DNA of 64,000 nt from Mycolicibacterium litorale (GTDB lineage: Bacteria; Actinomycetota; Actinomycetes; Mycobacteriales; Mycobacteriaceae): assembly GCF_010731695.1 (NCBI RefSeq), contig NZ_AP022586.1, positions 2,976,001-3,040,000 on the forward strand, read 5' to 3'. How positions within the stretch are numbered: the stretch's first letter is position 1; each line of letters opens with the position of its first letter. Below, piece by piece: positions 1 through 8,997 of this stretch. The notes below the pieces were generated by a model that saw only the letters and a program-made list of their open reading frames with translations, was not told the DNA's origin and ran no database searches. The translations under genes were made by a program, and so were the position numbers.

Positions 1-981
1 GCGGAGGCGGTCGATCTGGTGCTGCACACGCCCAAGGGCGTCGAGGCGCCGGCGTGGGCATCGGCGCCGCACGTGGAGATCCGTCCGGCACCGGTGGGCG
101 GAGTGCTGTTCGAGCAGCTGTACCTGCCCGCGGCCACCGCCGGCCGGATGCTGCTCAACTTCGCCGGTCCCGCACCGGTTCTCAAACGCAGGCAGCTGGT
201 CACCATGCACGATGCGACGGCCTTCCGTCATCCGCACACCTTCCGCCGGGCCTTCGTCGCGTTCTACTGGGTGATGTACGTCGTGCTGTCGCGCACGGCC
301 CGCCTGCTCCTCACCGTCTCCGATTTCAGCGCCGACGAACTCGCCTGCGTGCTGCGGGTCGACCGGGGACGGTTCCTGGTGGCGCCGTGCGCGGCCGACG
401 GTCTGACCCAGCTCGATCCGGCGCGGCCCGACCTCGACGTCGACGGCGGGCAGTATCTGGTGGTCGGCACCCTCGCCCAGCACAAGAACCTCACCGGTGC
501 GGTGGCCGCGCTCACCGCGTCAGGGCGCCGCGTGGTGGTGGTGGGAGCCGCCGGTCGCGACCAGGTCTTCGCGGCCATAGCGGATCTGCGGACCGCGGCG
601 ACGGTGGCGGGCCGGCTCACCGACGCCGAACTGGTCTGGCTGTACCGCAATTCGCGCGCGTTGGTGTTCCCGTCGAAATACGAGGGCTTCGGCTTACCTG
701 TCCTCGAGGCGCAGGTGCTGGGCTGCCCGGTCATCAGTTCGTCGGCGGCGTCCCTGCCGGAGGTCGGTGGTCGCGGCGCCCTCTACTTCGACCCCGACGA
801 CAGCCGCGATCTGCTCGCCCGGATCGAGGAGTTCGAACGCGACGCCGGGCTGGCGGCCGATCTCATCGAGCGCGGGCGGCTCAACGCCGAGCGGTACTCC
901 TGGGAGCGTTCGGCGGCCACGGTGCTCACCGGGGCGCTGGGCGTCCCGCTGGCTCAGCTCAGTACGGCGACCGGTTCCTGA
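1..981 (+). CDS. Glycosyltransferase family 4 (GT-B), 5' end outside window
   Basis: The frame is open from base 1, so the true start lies upstream; about 326 C-terminal residues are visible. The protein has the C-terminal half of a GT-B fold: a donor-binding turn (GTLAQHKN) and the nucleotide-sugar motif YEGFGLPVLEAQVLG with the EX7E spacing of family GT4 (mannosyl/glucosyl transferases such as WbaZ/PimB types). It probably adds one sugar to a lipid-linked repeat unit at the inner face of the membrane. It converges on the Wzy-like gene, overlapping its 3' end by 28 bp, and belongs to the same exopolysaccharide locus. The sugar specificity cannot be read from sequence. Confidence 0.85.
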   Translation, partial: AEAVDLVLHTPKGVEAPAWASAPHVEIRPAPVGGVLFEQLYLPAATAGRMLLNFAGPAPVLKRRQLVTMHDATAFRHPHTFRRAFVAFYWVMYVVLSRTARLLLTVSDFSADELACVLRVDRGRFLVAPCAADGLTQLDPARPDLDVDGGQYLVVGTLAQHKNLTGAVAALTASGRRVVVVGAAGRDQVFAAIADLRTAATVAGRLTDAELVWLYRNSRALVFPSKYEGFGLPVLEAQVLGCPVISSSAASLPEVGGRGALYFDPDDSRDLLARIEEFERDAGLAADLIERGRLNAERYSWERSAATVLTGALGVPLAQLSTATGS

Positions 982-2297
982 ACGTCGTCACGACGGGTGG
1001 TGCGCCATCGGCGGTCGGCACGCGTGACGAGTAACGCGACGACACCCAGTGCCACCCACGACGGCAGCGAACGTCCCTGCGTCCAGTGCATGTAGCGCGG
1101 CAGTTCGATCAGGCCGACGAAGAACAGCGGGTACAGCAGGAGGCCGACCGGTGAGCCCTCGCGGAACGCCCGGTAGAGCAGTCCGGCGATCACGCCGGCG
1201 ATCAGGAAGAAGAGCAGCCCGCCCGCCGTGCCGTAGTCGAGGTACGGGATCGAGAAGCCCGTCGCGTTGTTGAACTCCGGGTTGCCGTAGTGGGTGAGCA
1301 TCGCGACGTAGTCGGCGTCGGTCACCACACCGTTTCGTCCCGGGAAGTTCCCGGCCAGCTGGTCGTACAGCCCGAGCTGGCGGACGCCGGGTGCGTCCCA
1401 CAGGAATTCGAGAGTGGTCAGCGGTTCGCGCCCGGCCACGTTGAGGTGGTTCAGCTCCAGATAGCCGTTGTTGACCGCGGTGGCGTAGTAGCCGGCGACC
1501 CGTTCGAACGAGAACTGCCAGAAGCTGCGGCCGGTCCCGCGGTAGAACTCCCAACTGCGGAAGTATTCGAACACGGAGAAGATCACGATCACCGCGGGAA
1601 GCGCCACCACGGGGACGATCCGTACCAGTGACCGCATCCGGGGCGTCTCGGCCACCCGGTAGCAGGCGACCACGGCGATCGGGACGACGAGTTCGAGGAC
1701 GGCCAGCCGTTCGGCGAAGATGAAGGCGCGCGGCACGGACATCCCGACGACTGCGACGATCTTGAGCAGTTCGGCCCGTGAATTCTGTTGTGCCAGGACG
1801 ACGCTCGAGACGATGACCGCAGCGATGCCGAACTGGGTCATCGTCGTGACGCCGGGGATGGTGCCCACGACGGTTTTGATCGGGGCGGAACCGGAGTAAC
1901 CGGAGGCGCCGGCGATCTGCGCCCAGCCGATGCCCGCTCGCGCCATGAGCAGTCCGAAACCGAGGTAGCCCAGCACGGTGAGGCCGACGAGGAGCGAACT
2001 GGCCCGGCACAGCAGGGCGATCGCCTCGGGGCGCAGGTTCGGCCACCGCTGGGCCGGGAGCCGCACCGGGCGCAGCGCCCCGACCGCGCTGGCGCCCACG
2101 GCCAGTGCCAGTGCCCCGCAGAACATCAGGACCAAGACATGGCCGGTCACCGATTTCGGGGTGTTCCACAGCGCGCGGAACCTGTCGTCGCTGATTGCCG
2201 CGGTGAGCAGGATCGACATGGTCGCCACCATCAGGATCACCGATGTCGGCGCCAACCACCAGACCCTGGCCCGGCGGGTGGTGGTGTCGGGCCTCAT
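954..2297 (-). CDS. Wzy-like polysaccharide polymerase (multi-pass membrane protein)
   Basis: A 447-residue protein made almost entirely of hydrophobic helices (about 10-12), with the longest loop in the C-terminal half (roughly residues 250-340, containing FERVAGYYATAVNNGY). This is the architecture of O-antigen/oligosaccharide repeat-unit polymerases, which are poorly conserved in sequence. It starts at an ATG overlapping the stop of the Wzz-like gene by 4 bp (ATGA), so the two are translationally coupled. Neighbouring flippase and chain-length genes support the role: joining lipid-linked repeats on the outer face of the membrane. An O-antigen ligase-like role is the main alternative. Confidence 0.7.
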   Translation of the reverse strand: MRPDTTTRRARVWWLAPTSVILMVATMSILLTAAISDDRFRALWNTPKSVTGHVLVLMFCGALALAVGASAVGALRPVRLPAQRWPNLRPEAIALLCRASSLLVGLTVLGYLGFGLLMARAGIGWAQIAGASGYSGSAPIKTVVGTIPGVTTMTQFGIAAVIVSSVVLAQQNSRAELLKIVAVVGMSVPRAFIFAERLAVLELVVPIAVVACYRVAETPRMRSLVRIVPVVALPAVIVIFSVFEYFRSWEFYRGTGRSFWQFSFERVAGYYATAVNNGYLELNHLNVAGREPLTTLEFLWDAPGVRQLGLYDQLAGNFPGRNGVVTDADYVAMLTHYGNPEFNNATGFSIPYLDYGTAGGLLFFLIAGVIAGLLYRAFREGSPVGLLLYPLFFVGLIELPRYMHWTQGRSLPSWVALGVVALLVTRADRRWRTTRRDDVQEPVAVLS

Positions 2298-3679
2298 GGT
2301 GTGGTGGCCGCCGCCTCGACAGCGGGATCGGCCTCGCGGGCCGGTGCGTCCGCGGACCCGTCACGCTGTGTGGCGGGCGGCGTCTTCGTCCCGCGAGCGA
2401 ACAGCGGCCAGTAGGTTACCGCAGCCCGCAGCGGAACCGGACTCGACGCGGTGGCGGCACGGACCGCGGACACCGCAGCGACCGAATCCACGTTCAGACG
2501 CGTCACCAGGACCAGATCCGTCGCGGCCGCGATCGCCTGGGTGGCCAGGGCCGAATCGCCGAGCGCCCCGATGTCGAGGATCAGCGTGTGGTCGTGTTTC
2601 GATCCGGCGGGCAGCGTCACCGAATCCTGGGCGAGCGTGACGAGGACGGTCGGACCCTGTTCGGCGGCGGCCGTCTCGAGCAGCGAAGCGACGCGGCCGG
2701 ATCCCGAGGAACGCGATGCGCCGATGACGACGATCACCCGGTTGGGCGCCGTACCGGGGCACTGCGCGAAGAGCGTGCGCGCCAATTGGCGTTGTGCGGC
2801 ATCGGAATCGGGACCGTGGCCACCACGCAGGCTGACCTCCGGGGTGAGGATGCGGTCGACCGCGTCGGCGATGTCGGTGACGGCAACGACCCGGCCGGAA
2901 CGGCTCCGGTAGAGACCCATCGCGATCAGCGCGAACAGCCCGCCGAGCAGCCCGCCGAACAGCGCCCCCAGCGGCCACCGGTCGGAGCCGACCGACGGAT
3001 CGGTCAGCGGTGAATTCAGCACCTGCATGCCGGTCGGCTGCGCGGCCTGCAGTTCGACGTTGGAGCGCAGCTGCTGTGCCTCGATGAGCCGCCCCACATC
3101 GCGGGTGGCCCTGATCGCCTTGATGCGTTCGTCGAGTGCGGCCAGGGCGCTGTCCAGCTGCCGGTCGGTGAGCTGACGCAGACGCTGGTCGTACAGGTTG
3201 AGCGCCGTGCGCACGGTCGCCATCGATTCCCGCGCCGTCGCCCCGGTCGACGAGATGGTCAGCACCTGCGACGTACCGTTCTGGGTGATGGTGAGGTGCG
3301 CGGGCCCAGGGCGTCCCAGTCGTTCGTTGACCGCTCTGGCGAAGCCCGCGCCGTCGAGGTAGGCGACCTCACCGGCGACGTAGTCGCTGATGTGGCTCTG
3401 CGTGAAGTCAATGGGCGCCCCGGTCACCATGGCGACCAGATCGACCGGCGGCGTCACCCGAATCTGCGCGCTCGACGTCGGGTCGGCGTTGCGGTTGAGG
3501 TAGAAGGCACCACCGGCCAACGCCCCGAGGGCGACGCCGATGAGTGTGCCCACGGCCAGCGCCACGAGCCACACCCGGGACGACCTTCGGGTGATCGCCG
3601 AGAGGACTGACGACTGAATCGGGGAAAGCTGGACGGCCACGGGTGCGTGCTCCTCCAAGATCGGCATGCGTCGACCCAC
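2294..3679 (-). CDS. Wzz-like chain-length / capsular polysaccharide biosynthesis protein with degenerate BY-kinase domain
   Basis: A 461-residue protein. One membrane helix lies near residues 35-62 and a second near 230-255, flanking an extracytoplasmic region with coiled-coil character, as in Wzz/polysaccharide co-polymerases. The cytoplasmic C-terminal part (about 285-430) resembles the ATPase fold of bacterial tyrosine kinases (strand VIVVIGAS, later LILDIGALGDS), but the P-loop reads GASRSSGSGRVAS and lacks the Walker A lysine, so it is probably not an active kinase. It would set the polymer length made by the Wzy-like protein next door. A GTG at 3679 and an ATG at 3667 are both possible starts; neither has a strong ribosome binding site. 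Confidence 0.72.
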   Translation of the reverse strand: MGRRMPILEEHAPVAVQLSPIQSSVLSAITRRSSRVWLVALAVGTLIGVALGALAGGAFYLNRNADPTSSAQIRVTPPVDLVAMVTGAPIDFTQSHISDYVAGEVAYLDGAGFARAVNERLGRPGPAHLTITQNGTSQVLTISSTGATARESMATVRTALNLYDQRLRQLTDRQLDSALAALDERIKAIRATRDVGRLIEAQQLRSNVELQAAQPTGMQVLNSPLTDPSVGSDRWPLGALFGGLLGGLFALIAMGLYRSRSGRVVAVTDIADAVDRILTPEVSLRGGHGPDSDAAQRQLARTLFAQCPGTAPNRVIVVIGASRSSGSGRVASLLETAAAEQGPTVLVTLAQDSVTLPAGSKHDHTLILDIGALGDSALATQAIAAATDLVLVTRLNVDSVAAVSAVRAATASSPVPLRAAVTYWPLFARGTKTPPATQRDGSADAPAREADPAVEAAATTP

Positions 3680-3712
3680 GGTCGTCGGGTCATTGCTGGT
3701 TTGTCGCTCCGC

Positions 3713-3718
3713 ATACTA
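3713..3718 (-). promoter_or_regulatory. Candidate -10 box (TAGTAT) for the wzz-wzy genes
   Basis: On the minus strand TAGTAT lies 33 nt before the GTG of the Wzz-like gene, in the 135-bp gap behind the flippase. It fits the mycobacterial SigA -10 pattern TANNNT. No convincing -35 is visible. The box sits in an almost palindromic GCATAGTATGC. Confidence 0.4.
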
Positions 3719-3814
3719 TGCCACCAGACGGTGGCTGGCTACACCGCACCCGGAAATGCCTGTTGTGCAGATGAAAACCGGCGTCGCGATCCGATGATCC
3801 GCACCGACAGATCA

Positions 3815-5137
3815 TCACGGCGAAGGACGTAAACTTTGCCATGCGTGGACGACGTTCAGCCCGGCCCGCGGTGCTGCGCCGACGGCCGCACGGCTGGCCC
3901 GCCACTGAGCCACCGCGACCGCGGCCATGGCCGACGCGGAGGCCACCGCGAGCCACACCGGCCCGCCGGCCACCGCCGCCGTCACGGCGAACGGAACCGA
4001 CACGGCCAGCGCGATGAGCGCCGTTCGCGCCGCCTCGGTGATGTGCCCGCTGACGATCATCAACGTGATGTTCACGCCCAACGCGGTCTTGGCGATCCCA
4101 CCGGCGGCCATCACGACGAGCAGAACGGCGGCCTCGCGCATCGACGGACCGTAGGCGAACCCGAGCAGGTCGGCGCCGAAGGCGGCCAGCACCCCGACCG
4201 CGACGATCGTCACCGCGGTGCTCAGCGTGGCGACGGCCGACAGGACGCGCACCACCTGGTCACGTTCCCCGGCCGCCCACAGCCGGGCGGCGGCCGGTGT
4301 GACGGCGAGCGCGGCGAGGCTCTCGATGATCGTGACCTGCAGCGCCAACGTCGCCGCGGCGGAGTAGAGCGCCGCCGTGTCTGGCGGGAAGACGACATTG
4401 GCCAGCCACACCGTCCCGGGCAGACACAGGAACGCGGCGAGGTCCAGAGTGAAGAGCCGGGCCCCCGCGCCCAGTGCTCCCCGCAGCGTCGCCACACCGC
4501 CGCCCGCGCGGAACGCGATGTCGTGGCGGCCGACGACGAGCGCCGCGCACAACTGCAGGACCGATACGGCCGTGTAGCTCGCCATCACCTCCAGCAGTGT
4601 CGGATGCGCCACCGCCACGGCGATCGCACCCACCACCGGCAGCACGACCATGCTGCGGATGTGGTGAGTGGTGGCGACTGACGCCCCCACACGGCCTGCG
4701 GCGGCGAAGATGTCGCTGAGCGTCAGCCGCAGCGACTCCGCGACGATGCCGGCGGCGGTCAGGACGACCACGGGCAGGTGATGCGGTGAATCGCGCAGCG
4801 CCCAGGTCGCCAGCACCGCGATCACCGGCGCGCTGATCACCGACAGCGCCGCCGTGGCGCACAGGTGCGAGGAGGCGATCGCCCGGCGCCCGACTCGGGT
4901 CGGCTCAGCGGCGACCAACCGGATCACGTTCGGGCCCAGCCCGAGTCGGCCGACCAGGGGTCCGATGGACAGCGCGGCGAGGATCGCGAAGAACACGGCG
5001 GCGTCGCGGGCGTCGAGCATGCGGTAGACGACGACGGTCAACGACAGCGTGGACACCAGCCCCGCCGCGGCCGCTGCGGTGCGCAACCCGAAGCTGCGCC
5101 GCATCTCCGATGTGGCGACGCCGACGGCGGCGGTCAC
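3815..5137 (-). CDS. Wzx-like polysaccharide flippase (MOP superfamily)
   Basis: About 440 residues with roughly 12 predicted membrane helices, similar in layout to Wzx/MATE-type lipid-linked oligosaccharide flippases: N-terminal FGLRTAAAAAGLVSTLSLTV followed by regularly spaced helices and few long loops. It would move the polyprenyl-linked repeat unit across the membrane for the Wzy-like polymerase. The frame is open far upstream, but that part is antisense to nothing and overlaps the GT2 gene in another frame; I take the GTG at 5137, whose GTGA overlaps the GT2 stop by 4 bp. Alternative start: ATG at 5104. Confidence 0.75.
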   Translation of the reverse strand: MTAAVGVATSEMRRSFGLRTAAAAAGLVSTLSLTVVVYRMLDARDAAVFFAILAALSIGPLVGRLGLGPNVIRLVAAEPTRVGRRAIASSHLCATAALSVISAPVIAVLATWALRDSPHHLPVVVLTAAGIVAESLRLTLSDIFAAAGRVGASVATTHHIRSMVVLPVVGAIAVAVAHPTLLEVMASYTAVSVLQLCAALVVGRHDIAFRAGGGVATLRGALGAGARLFTLDLAAFLCLPGTVWLANVVFPPDTAALYSAAATLALQVTIIESLAALAVTPAAARLWAAGERDQVVRVLSAVATLSTAVTIVAVGVLAAFGADLLGFAYGPSMREAAVLLVVMAAGGIAKTALGVNITLMIVSGHITEAARTALIALAVSVPFAVTAAVAGGPVWLAVASASAMAAVAVAQWRASRAAVGAAPRAGLNVVHAWQSLRPSP

Positions 5138-5985
5138 CCGGCGCCCAGCCACCCGGCGACCTGACCCCGGACGAAGGCCAGGTCGGCGCGGGCATGCACC
5201 TTCTGCCCACGGGCGGCCCGCAGGCCGGCGCCGGCGATCTTGCGCGCGGAGTAGTACGCCAGGCTGCTGACGGGCAGGTCGTGTCGGCGCCACAGGTACC
5301 CCTGCCCGACACCGTATTTGGCCATCTTGGCGATGTATGCGGGCGTCATCTGGTCGCGGTCGTCCTCCTGGAAGACCTTGATCTCGGGACGGTATTCGAC
5401 GGTGTGCCCCGACGCGATCAGCCGCAGCAACAGATCGGACTCCTCGCCGGCACCGCGACGCCCGGGCGATCCGACGCCGACACCCTCGTCGAACGGAGTG
5501 CTGGACGGCAGCGCGTCGCGCCGCAGGAAGATCGTCGAGCTGACGGAGGTCCGGAGGAAGTTCCGCCGCGTCACCGTGGCCGGCTCGGGCAGCCACCGCA
5601 GCATCGACGGAGCTCCCGCCTCGGTCACCTGCATGCCGGTGACGCCGCTGAGTTCCGTTCGCCGGTCGAGGGTTTCGATCACCGCCCGGAAAATCTCCGG
5701 CGGGTACCAGCAGTTGTCGTCCGGATACGCCACGATCCGCCCCTGCGCCAGCGGTGTGCCCGCGTTGCGGCCGGTGGACACCCCCAGACCGCTGGTCGTC
5801 ACCCGGTGGGGTCCCGGCAGCGCGAAGTCGGCGAGGACCGCCGCGCACGACTGCGCCGCGCTCTGGTCGACCAGGACGAACTCGACCCGGTCGGCGAGCG
5901 CACTGGCCGCCACCGAGGCCAGGAGTCTGCGGAGCGCCTCGGGCCTCCCGATGGTCGAACACACCAGCGAGATGAGTGCGTCCAT
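5134..5985 (-). CDS. Glycosyltransferase family 2
   Basis: About 283 residues with the GT-A fold of family 2: N-terminal ALISLVCSTIGRPEAL, the DQS and PDDN (DXD-like) nucleotide-sugar/metal motifs, and an ED-containing region (GAGEESDLLLRLIASG) followed by a short basic C-terminus. There is no membrane segment, so it acts at the inner face of the membrane. I choose the ATG at 5985 because AGGAGGG lies just upstream; an in-frame extension to 6069 has no such site. It is the first gene of a minus-strand run with the flippase, which it overlaps by 4 bp. Confidence 0.82.
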   Translation of the reverse strand: MDALISLVCSTIGRPEALRRLLASVAASALADRVEFVLVDQSAAQSCAAVLADFALPGPHRVTTSGLGVSTGRNAGTPLAQGRIVAYPDDNCWYPPEIFRAVIETLDRRTELSGVTGMQVTEAGAPSMLRWLPEPATVTRRNFLRTSVSSTIFLRRDALPSSTPFDEGVGVGSPGRRGAGEESDLLLRLIASGHTVEYRPEIKVFQEDDRDQMTPAYIAKMAKYGVGQGYLWRRHDLPVSSLAYYSARKIAGAGLRAARGQKVHARADLAFVRGQVAGWLGAG

Positions 5986-6192
5986 CACCCTCCTTCCTCC
6001 GGACTGCCTCGAGCAAAATATCATTGGTAAGCTGTGCTCTGCCCGGGCACCGCTTATATCGCTGTTCACCGCCTACAGCGTGAGCGACGGGTTTTGCCGC
6101 TGACACAGGGAGCGAATAGCACCTCGGTGCCGCGCCCGCCCCGAAGACCGCCGCCGCGCACGCCGGCGCCCGAAGTGCGAAGGACCGCCGCA

Positions 6193-7641
6193 GTGCCCAA
6201 CGTGCTCCGTCGCCCGTCACCGGGCGCGCTCGTCGCGCTTCTCGGTATCACGATGGCGAGCTCATTGACCATCTTCTACGCAGCCAAGCTGTGGACGGAA
6301 CGGATCACGGCGATCACGCCCGCGCCCTGCCGTACGCCGGGATGCCTGGACGGGACACTGGTCGACTTCCGCGACACGGTGTGGCTGCCCACCCGCTGGC
6401 TGCTGTCCGGAAACGATCCGTACAACACCGCCCTCTACTCGGCGCACTTCCCCTACGCCCAGGACTATCCCACCTACGCCCCGGCTCATCTGGCGCTCTG
6501 GATGCCGTTCGGTCGGCTGCCCTGGGAGGCCGCCGCCGCGGCCGACGTCGTGCTCAACATCGTCGTCGTCGCCGCGGTGGGCGCGTGGGCAGGGATGCGG
6601 GCGGCGAGGTTGTGGACGGCACCCGGCACACCCGGCCGCACCGCGCTGGTGGGCGCAGGTTCCCTGGGGGTGGCACTCGTCTGGCTCGCCCGCACCGCCG
6701 CCGACGGAGCCAGCCACGGCCAGCCGTCGGTGGTGTACGCGCTGCTCGCCGCGCCGGCACTGTTGTCCCGGAGTCCCTGGGTGGCAACGCCTCTCGCCGC
6801 CGTCACCTGCCTCAAACCCCAGATCGGGATCTTCGTCGTGGTCCTCCTGCTGGCGCAGCGCAGGTGGCGGGTCGCCGGCTCGGCGGTACTGCTGGCCGGC
6901 GGCGTGTCGACGGTGACGGCACTGTTCCTCGCCGACGGTCGGCTGGGCGCGTGGCTGGAGACGCTGCTCTCCAACGCCAGCTCGGCCGAGGCGATCCGGA
7001 CGGTCGACTACCTCGACGAGCGCGTCGACCTCACCGGGGCCCTGCTGGACGCCGGCCTGCCGGTGCCGGGCTGGACGTCGCCGGTGGTCCTGCTCGCCGG
7101 CCTGAGCGCCGCCTACCTACTGGCGCGCCGGCTGGACCGGCGGCTGCTGCCCCACACCGCGGTTCTCATCGGTCTGAGCATCGGACTGATGGCGTTCTAC
7201 CACATCAGCTACGACGCGATGTGGATGCTCGCGCCGATCGCGCTGGCGGCCGCAGAGCTGTGGCGAAGCGGCGCACGACGGGCGCGGGCATGGTCGGCGC
7301 CTGGGCTCGTGGCGTTGGCGGTGGCGTGTTGGGCATCGCGCTGGCACCCGCTCGAGCTGCTGTTCGGAGACGGCTCCACCATCTGGATCATGCGGGCGCT
7401 CGTCGTCGTCGGTGTCGCGCTCCTGGTGGCCGGTACGTGGCGGCTCGACGGTGACCCCTCGTCTAGGCTCCTGCCATGGCCATCGAGTCCGCTCGTACGC
7501 CGCTCGACGCCGGACTGCTACGTGCCGATCTCCCGGCCGGATGGCGGACACTCGATGTCGTCGACGAGACGGGATCCACCAACGCCGACCTCCTCGCCCG
7601 GGCCGCAGCCGGAGGCGAGGTGGCGGGCAGCGTCCTGCTGA
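6193..7641 (+). CDS. GT87/DUF2029 family integral membrane glycosyltransferase
   Basis: An integral membrane protein with about 10-12 helices and an extracytoplasmic loop after the first helix (LWTERITAITPAPCRTPGCLDG), followed by FRDTVWLPTRWLLSGNDPYN, a layout typical of DUF2029/GT87 enzymes (PimE relatives), which use polyprenyl-phosphate sugars on the outer face. The GTG at 6193 is chosen because AAGGA sits 8 nt upstream; the frame is open back to 6034. The last 166 bp overlap birA in another frame, and the final 55 or so residues are polar and low-complexity, unlike the rest. Either the overlap is real or a frameshift/late stop has extended the gene. Confidence 0.78.
   Translation: MPNVLRRPSPGALVALLGITMASSLTIFYAAKLWTERITAITPAPCRTPGCLDGTLVDFRDTVWLPTRWLLSGNDPYNTALYSAHFPYAQDYPTYAPAHLALWMPFGRLPWEAAAAADVVLNIVVVAAVGAWAGMRAARLWTAPGTPGRTALVGAGSLGVALVWLARTAADGASHGQPSVVYALLAAPALLSRSPWVATPLAAVTCLKPQIGIFVVVLLLAQRRWRVAGSAVLLAGGVSTVTALFLADGRLGAWLETLLSNASSAEAIRTVDYLDERVDLTGALLDAGLPVPGWTSPVVLLAGLSAAYLLARRLDRRLLPHTAVLIGLSIGLMAFYHISYDAMWMLAPIALAAAELWRSGARRARAWSAPGLVALAVACWASRWHPLELLFGDGSTIWIMRALVVVGVALLVAGTWRLDGDPSSRLLPWPSSPLVRRSTPDCYVPISRPDGGHSMSSTRRDPPTPTSSPGPQPEARWRAASC
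7464..7469 (+). promoter_or_regulatory. Leaderless -10 box (TAGGCT) of birA
   Basis: TAGGCT is followed by 6 nt and then the birA ATG at 7476. In mycobacteria this spacing puts transcription start at the first base of the start codon, so the birA mRNA is probably leaderless, with no ribosome binding site needed. It lies inside the 3' part of the GT87 gene. Confidence 0.6.
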
Positions 7642-8297
7642 CCGAGTTCCAGCACTCGGGACGCGGCAGGCACGGCCGCCAGTGGTCCGCCGCCCCGCGG
7701 TCGCAGGTCGCGATGTCGGTCGGTGTGGACGCCGGCGGCGTCACGCCCGACGCCTGGGGCTGGTTGCCGTTGCTCACCGGGGTGGCGGTGCGCGACGCCG
7801 TCGCGGAGGTCACGGGGGTGCAGGCAGGCCTCAAGTGGCCCAACGACGTTCTCGTCGGCGACGGGAAGTTGGCGGGCATCCTCGCCGAAGTCGCCGCCCC
7901 GCAGCCGGTGGTGGTCGTGGGCATCGGCCTGAACGTGTCGCTGAGCGCGGACGAGGCGCCCGATCCACGAGCCACGTCACTCGCGATGCTCGGCGCGTCA
8001 GATCTCGACCGCAATCCGCTCGTGAGCGCGATCCTGCGGTTCCTCGGCGAGCGCGTCTCCCGCTGGCGTGGCGCCGACGGGGCGGACCCGGCGCTCATCG
8101 CGGACTACCGCAGGCACAGCCTGACCCTGGGTCGCGGGGTCCGGGCCATCCTGCCCGGTGACCGCCGGCTGGAGGGAACCGCGACCGACATAGACGGTCT
8201 CGGCAGGCTGACCATCACCACGGGCTCCGAATCCGTGACGGTCGCGGCGGGTGACATCACCCACCTTCGTCCGGCGGGCCCGGCCGACGACGCCTGA
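7476..8297 (+). CDS. birA: Biotin--[acetyl-CoA carboxylase] ligase BirA
   Basis: 273 residues. The catalytic domain has the biotinyl-AMP loop GRGRHGRQW and the LKWPNDVLVGDGKLAGIL motif, then a short C-terminal SH3-like domain. There is no N-terminal helix-turn-helix, so it is a group I ligase, not a repressor. It makes biotinyl-5'-AMP and transfers biotin to a carrier lysine; the obvious target in this window is AccA3 at 23.2-25.0 kb. In M. tuberculosis birA is next to accD5; here the exopolysaccharide genes separate them. A leaderless promoter precedes the ATG. Confidence 0.95.
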   Translation: MAIESARTPLDAGLLRADLPAGWRTLDVVDETGSTNADLLARAAAGGEVAGSVLLTEFQHSGRGRHGRQWSAAPRSQVAMSVGVDAGGVTPDAWGWLPLLTGVAVRDAVAEVTGVQAGLKWPNDVLVGDGKLAGILAEVAAPQPVVVVGIGLNVSLSADEAPDPRATSLAMLGASDLDRNPLVSAILRFLGERVSRWRGADGADPALIADYRRHSLTLGRGVRAILPGDRRLEGTATDIDGLGRLTITTGSESVTVAAGDITHLRPAGPADDA

Positions 8298-8311
8298 CCG
8301 CACCGGTATTC

Positions 8312-8329
8312 ATTCAGCGTTTGCTGAAT
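8312..8329 (+). terminator. Inverted repeat after birA
   Basis: ATTCAGC-GTTT-GCTGAAT is a perfect 7-bp stem with a 4-nt loop, 14 bp after the birA stop. No T-run follows, so it is at best a weak or factor-assisted terminator, or a protein-binding palindrome. Confidence 0.45.
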
Positions 8330-8997
8330 CTGCATGTTGACGTCACTTTTCCTGACAGCCAACCCCACCTGACGCCAGAGGCGGTGCTCCACGCCGCGGC
8401 GCATCGGCGGGGACCGCCGGCCCACGCGCCGCCATCCACAGCATCCGCTTCGAAAAGTGCTGGATCTGCACCGTGGTGCGCAGTACCACCGAGCGCCCGG
8501 GAATCCCTATCTACGCCGGCGTCAACACATGGCAATCGGCCGATGGTGGCCGTGTGACAGAAATAAACAGTTCACAGCTCCTTCTTGCTGCTGCGCCGCC
8601 TTCCCCCGCAAAAAGGTTTTATGACCTAGATGTGACCTGAATCTCACCATTGTGCGATGCCGCCGACTGTGGTGTATTTATTAGCTGTAGCTACATCAGC
8701 GAACGCAAAACGCTGGACCACGCCGGCCGTTGTCGATCGGAGCCATCGGCGGACGCGGGTTGACACCCCGCTCCATCAGGTGACGTCGACGCCGGCCGGG
8801 GAGCCCCCGGGTGACAACCGCGCACATTGCCATACGCGGATGCAACAGCCGGGAAGTTCACCGACACCGCGCCCGCCAGGACGCTCCCGACCATCAGCGC
8901 GTCTGTCCAGGCACAGCCTCGGGCGGTCGCGCCCAGCCGAAATCCATCCGTACCGCCACGGCGTCGCGTGGCGTCCCGAACACACCGAGGAACCCCC
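8330..8997. other. Long gene-free region with palindromes, upstream of the GT2-FAD-sugar transferase operon
   Basis: About 670 bp with no credible gene. The middle (8540-8700) is markedly richer in A+T than its surroundings. It holds TGTGA-N14-TCACA (8553-8576), two direct copies of TGACCT 11 bp apart (8622 and 8633), and the palindrome TGTAGCTACA (8686-8695). This looks like a regulatory region for the plus-strand exopolysaccharide genes that follow. No regulator can be named. Confidence 0.4.

Noticed and set aside
5138-6220. Upstream part of the 801-residue open frame that contains the flippase
   Set aside because: It overlaps the GT2 gene in another frame, has no membrane-protein or other motif, and the flippase start is fixed by the GTGA overlap at 5137.
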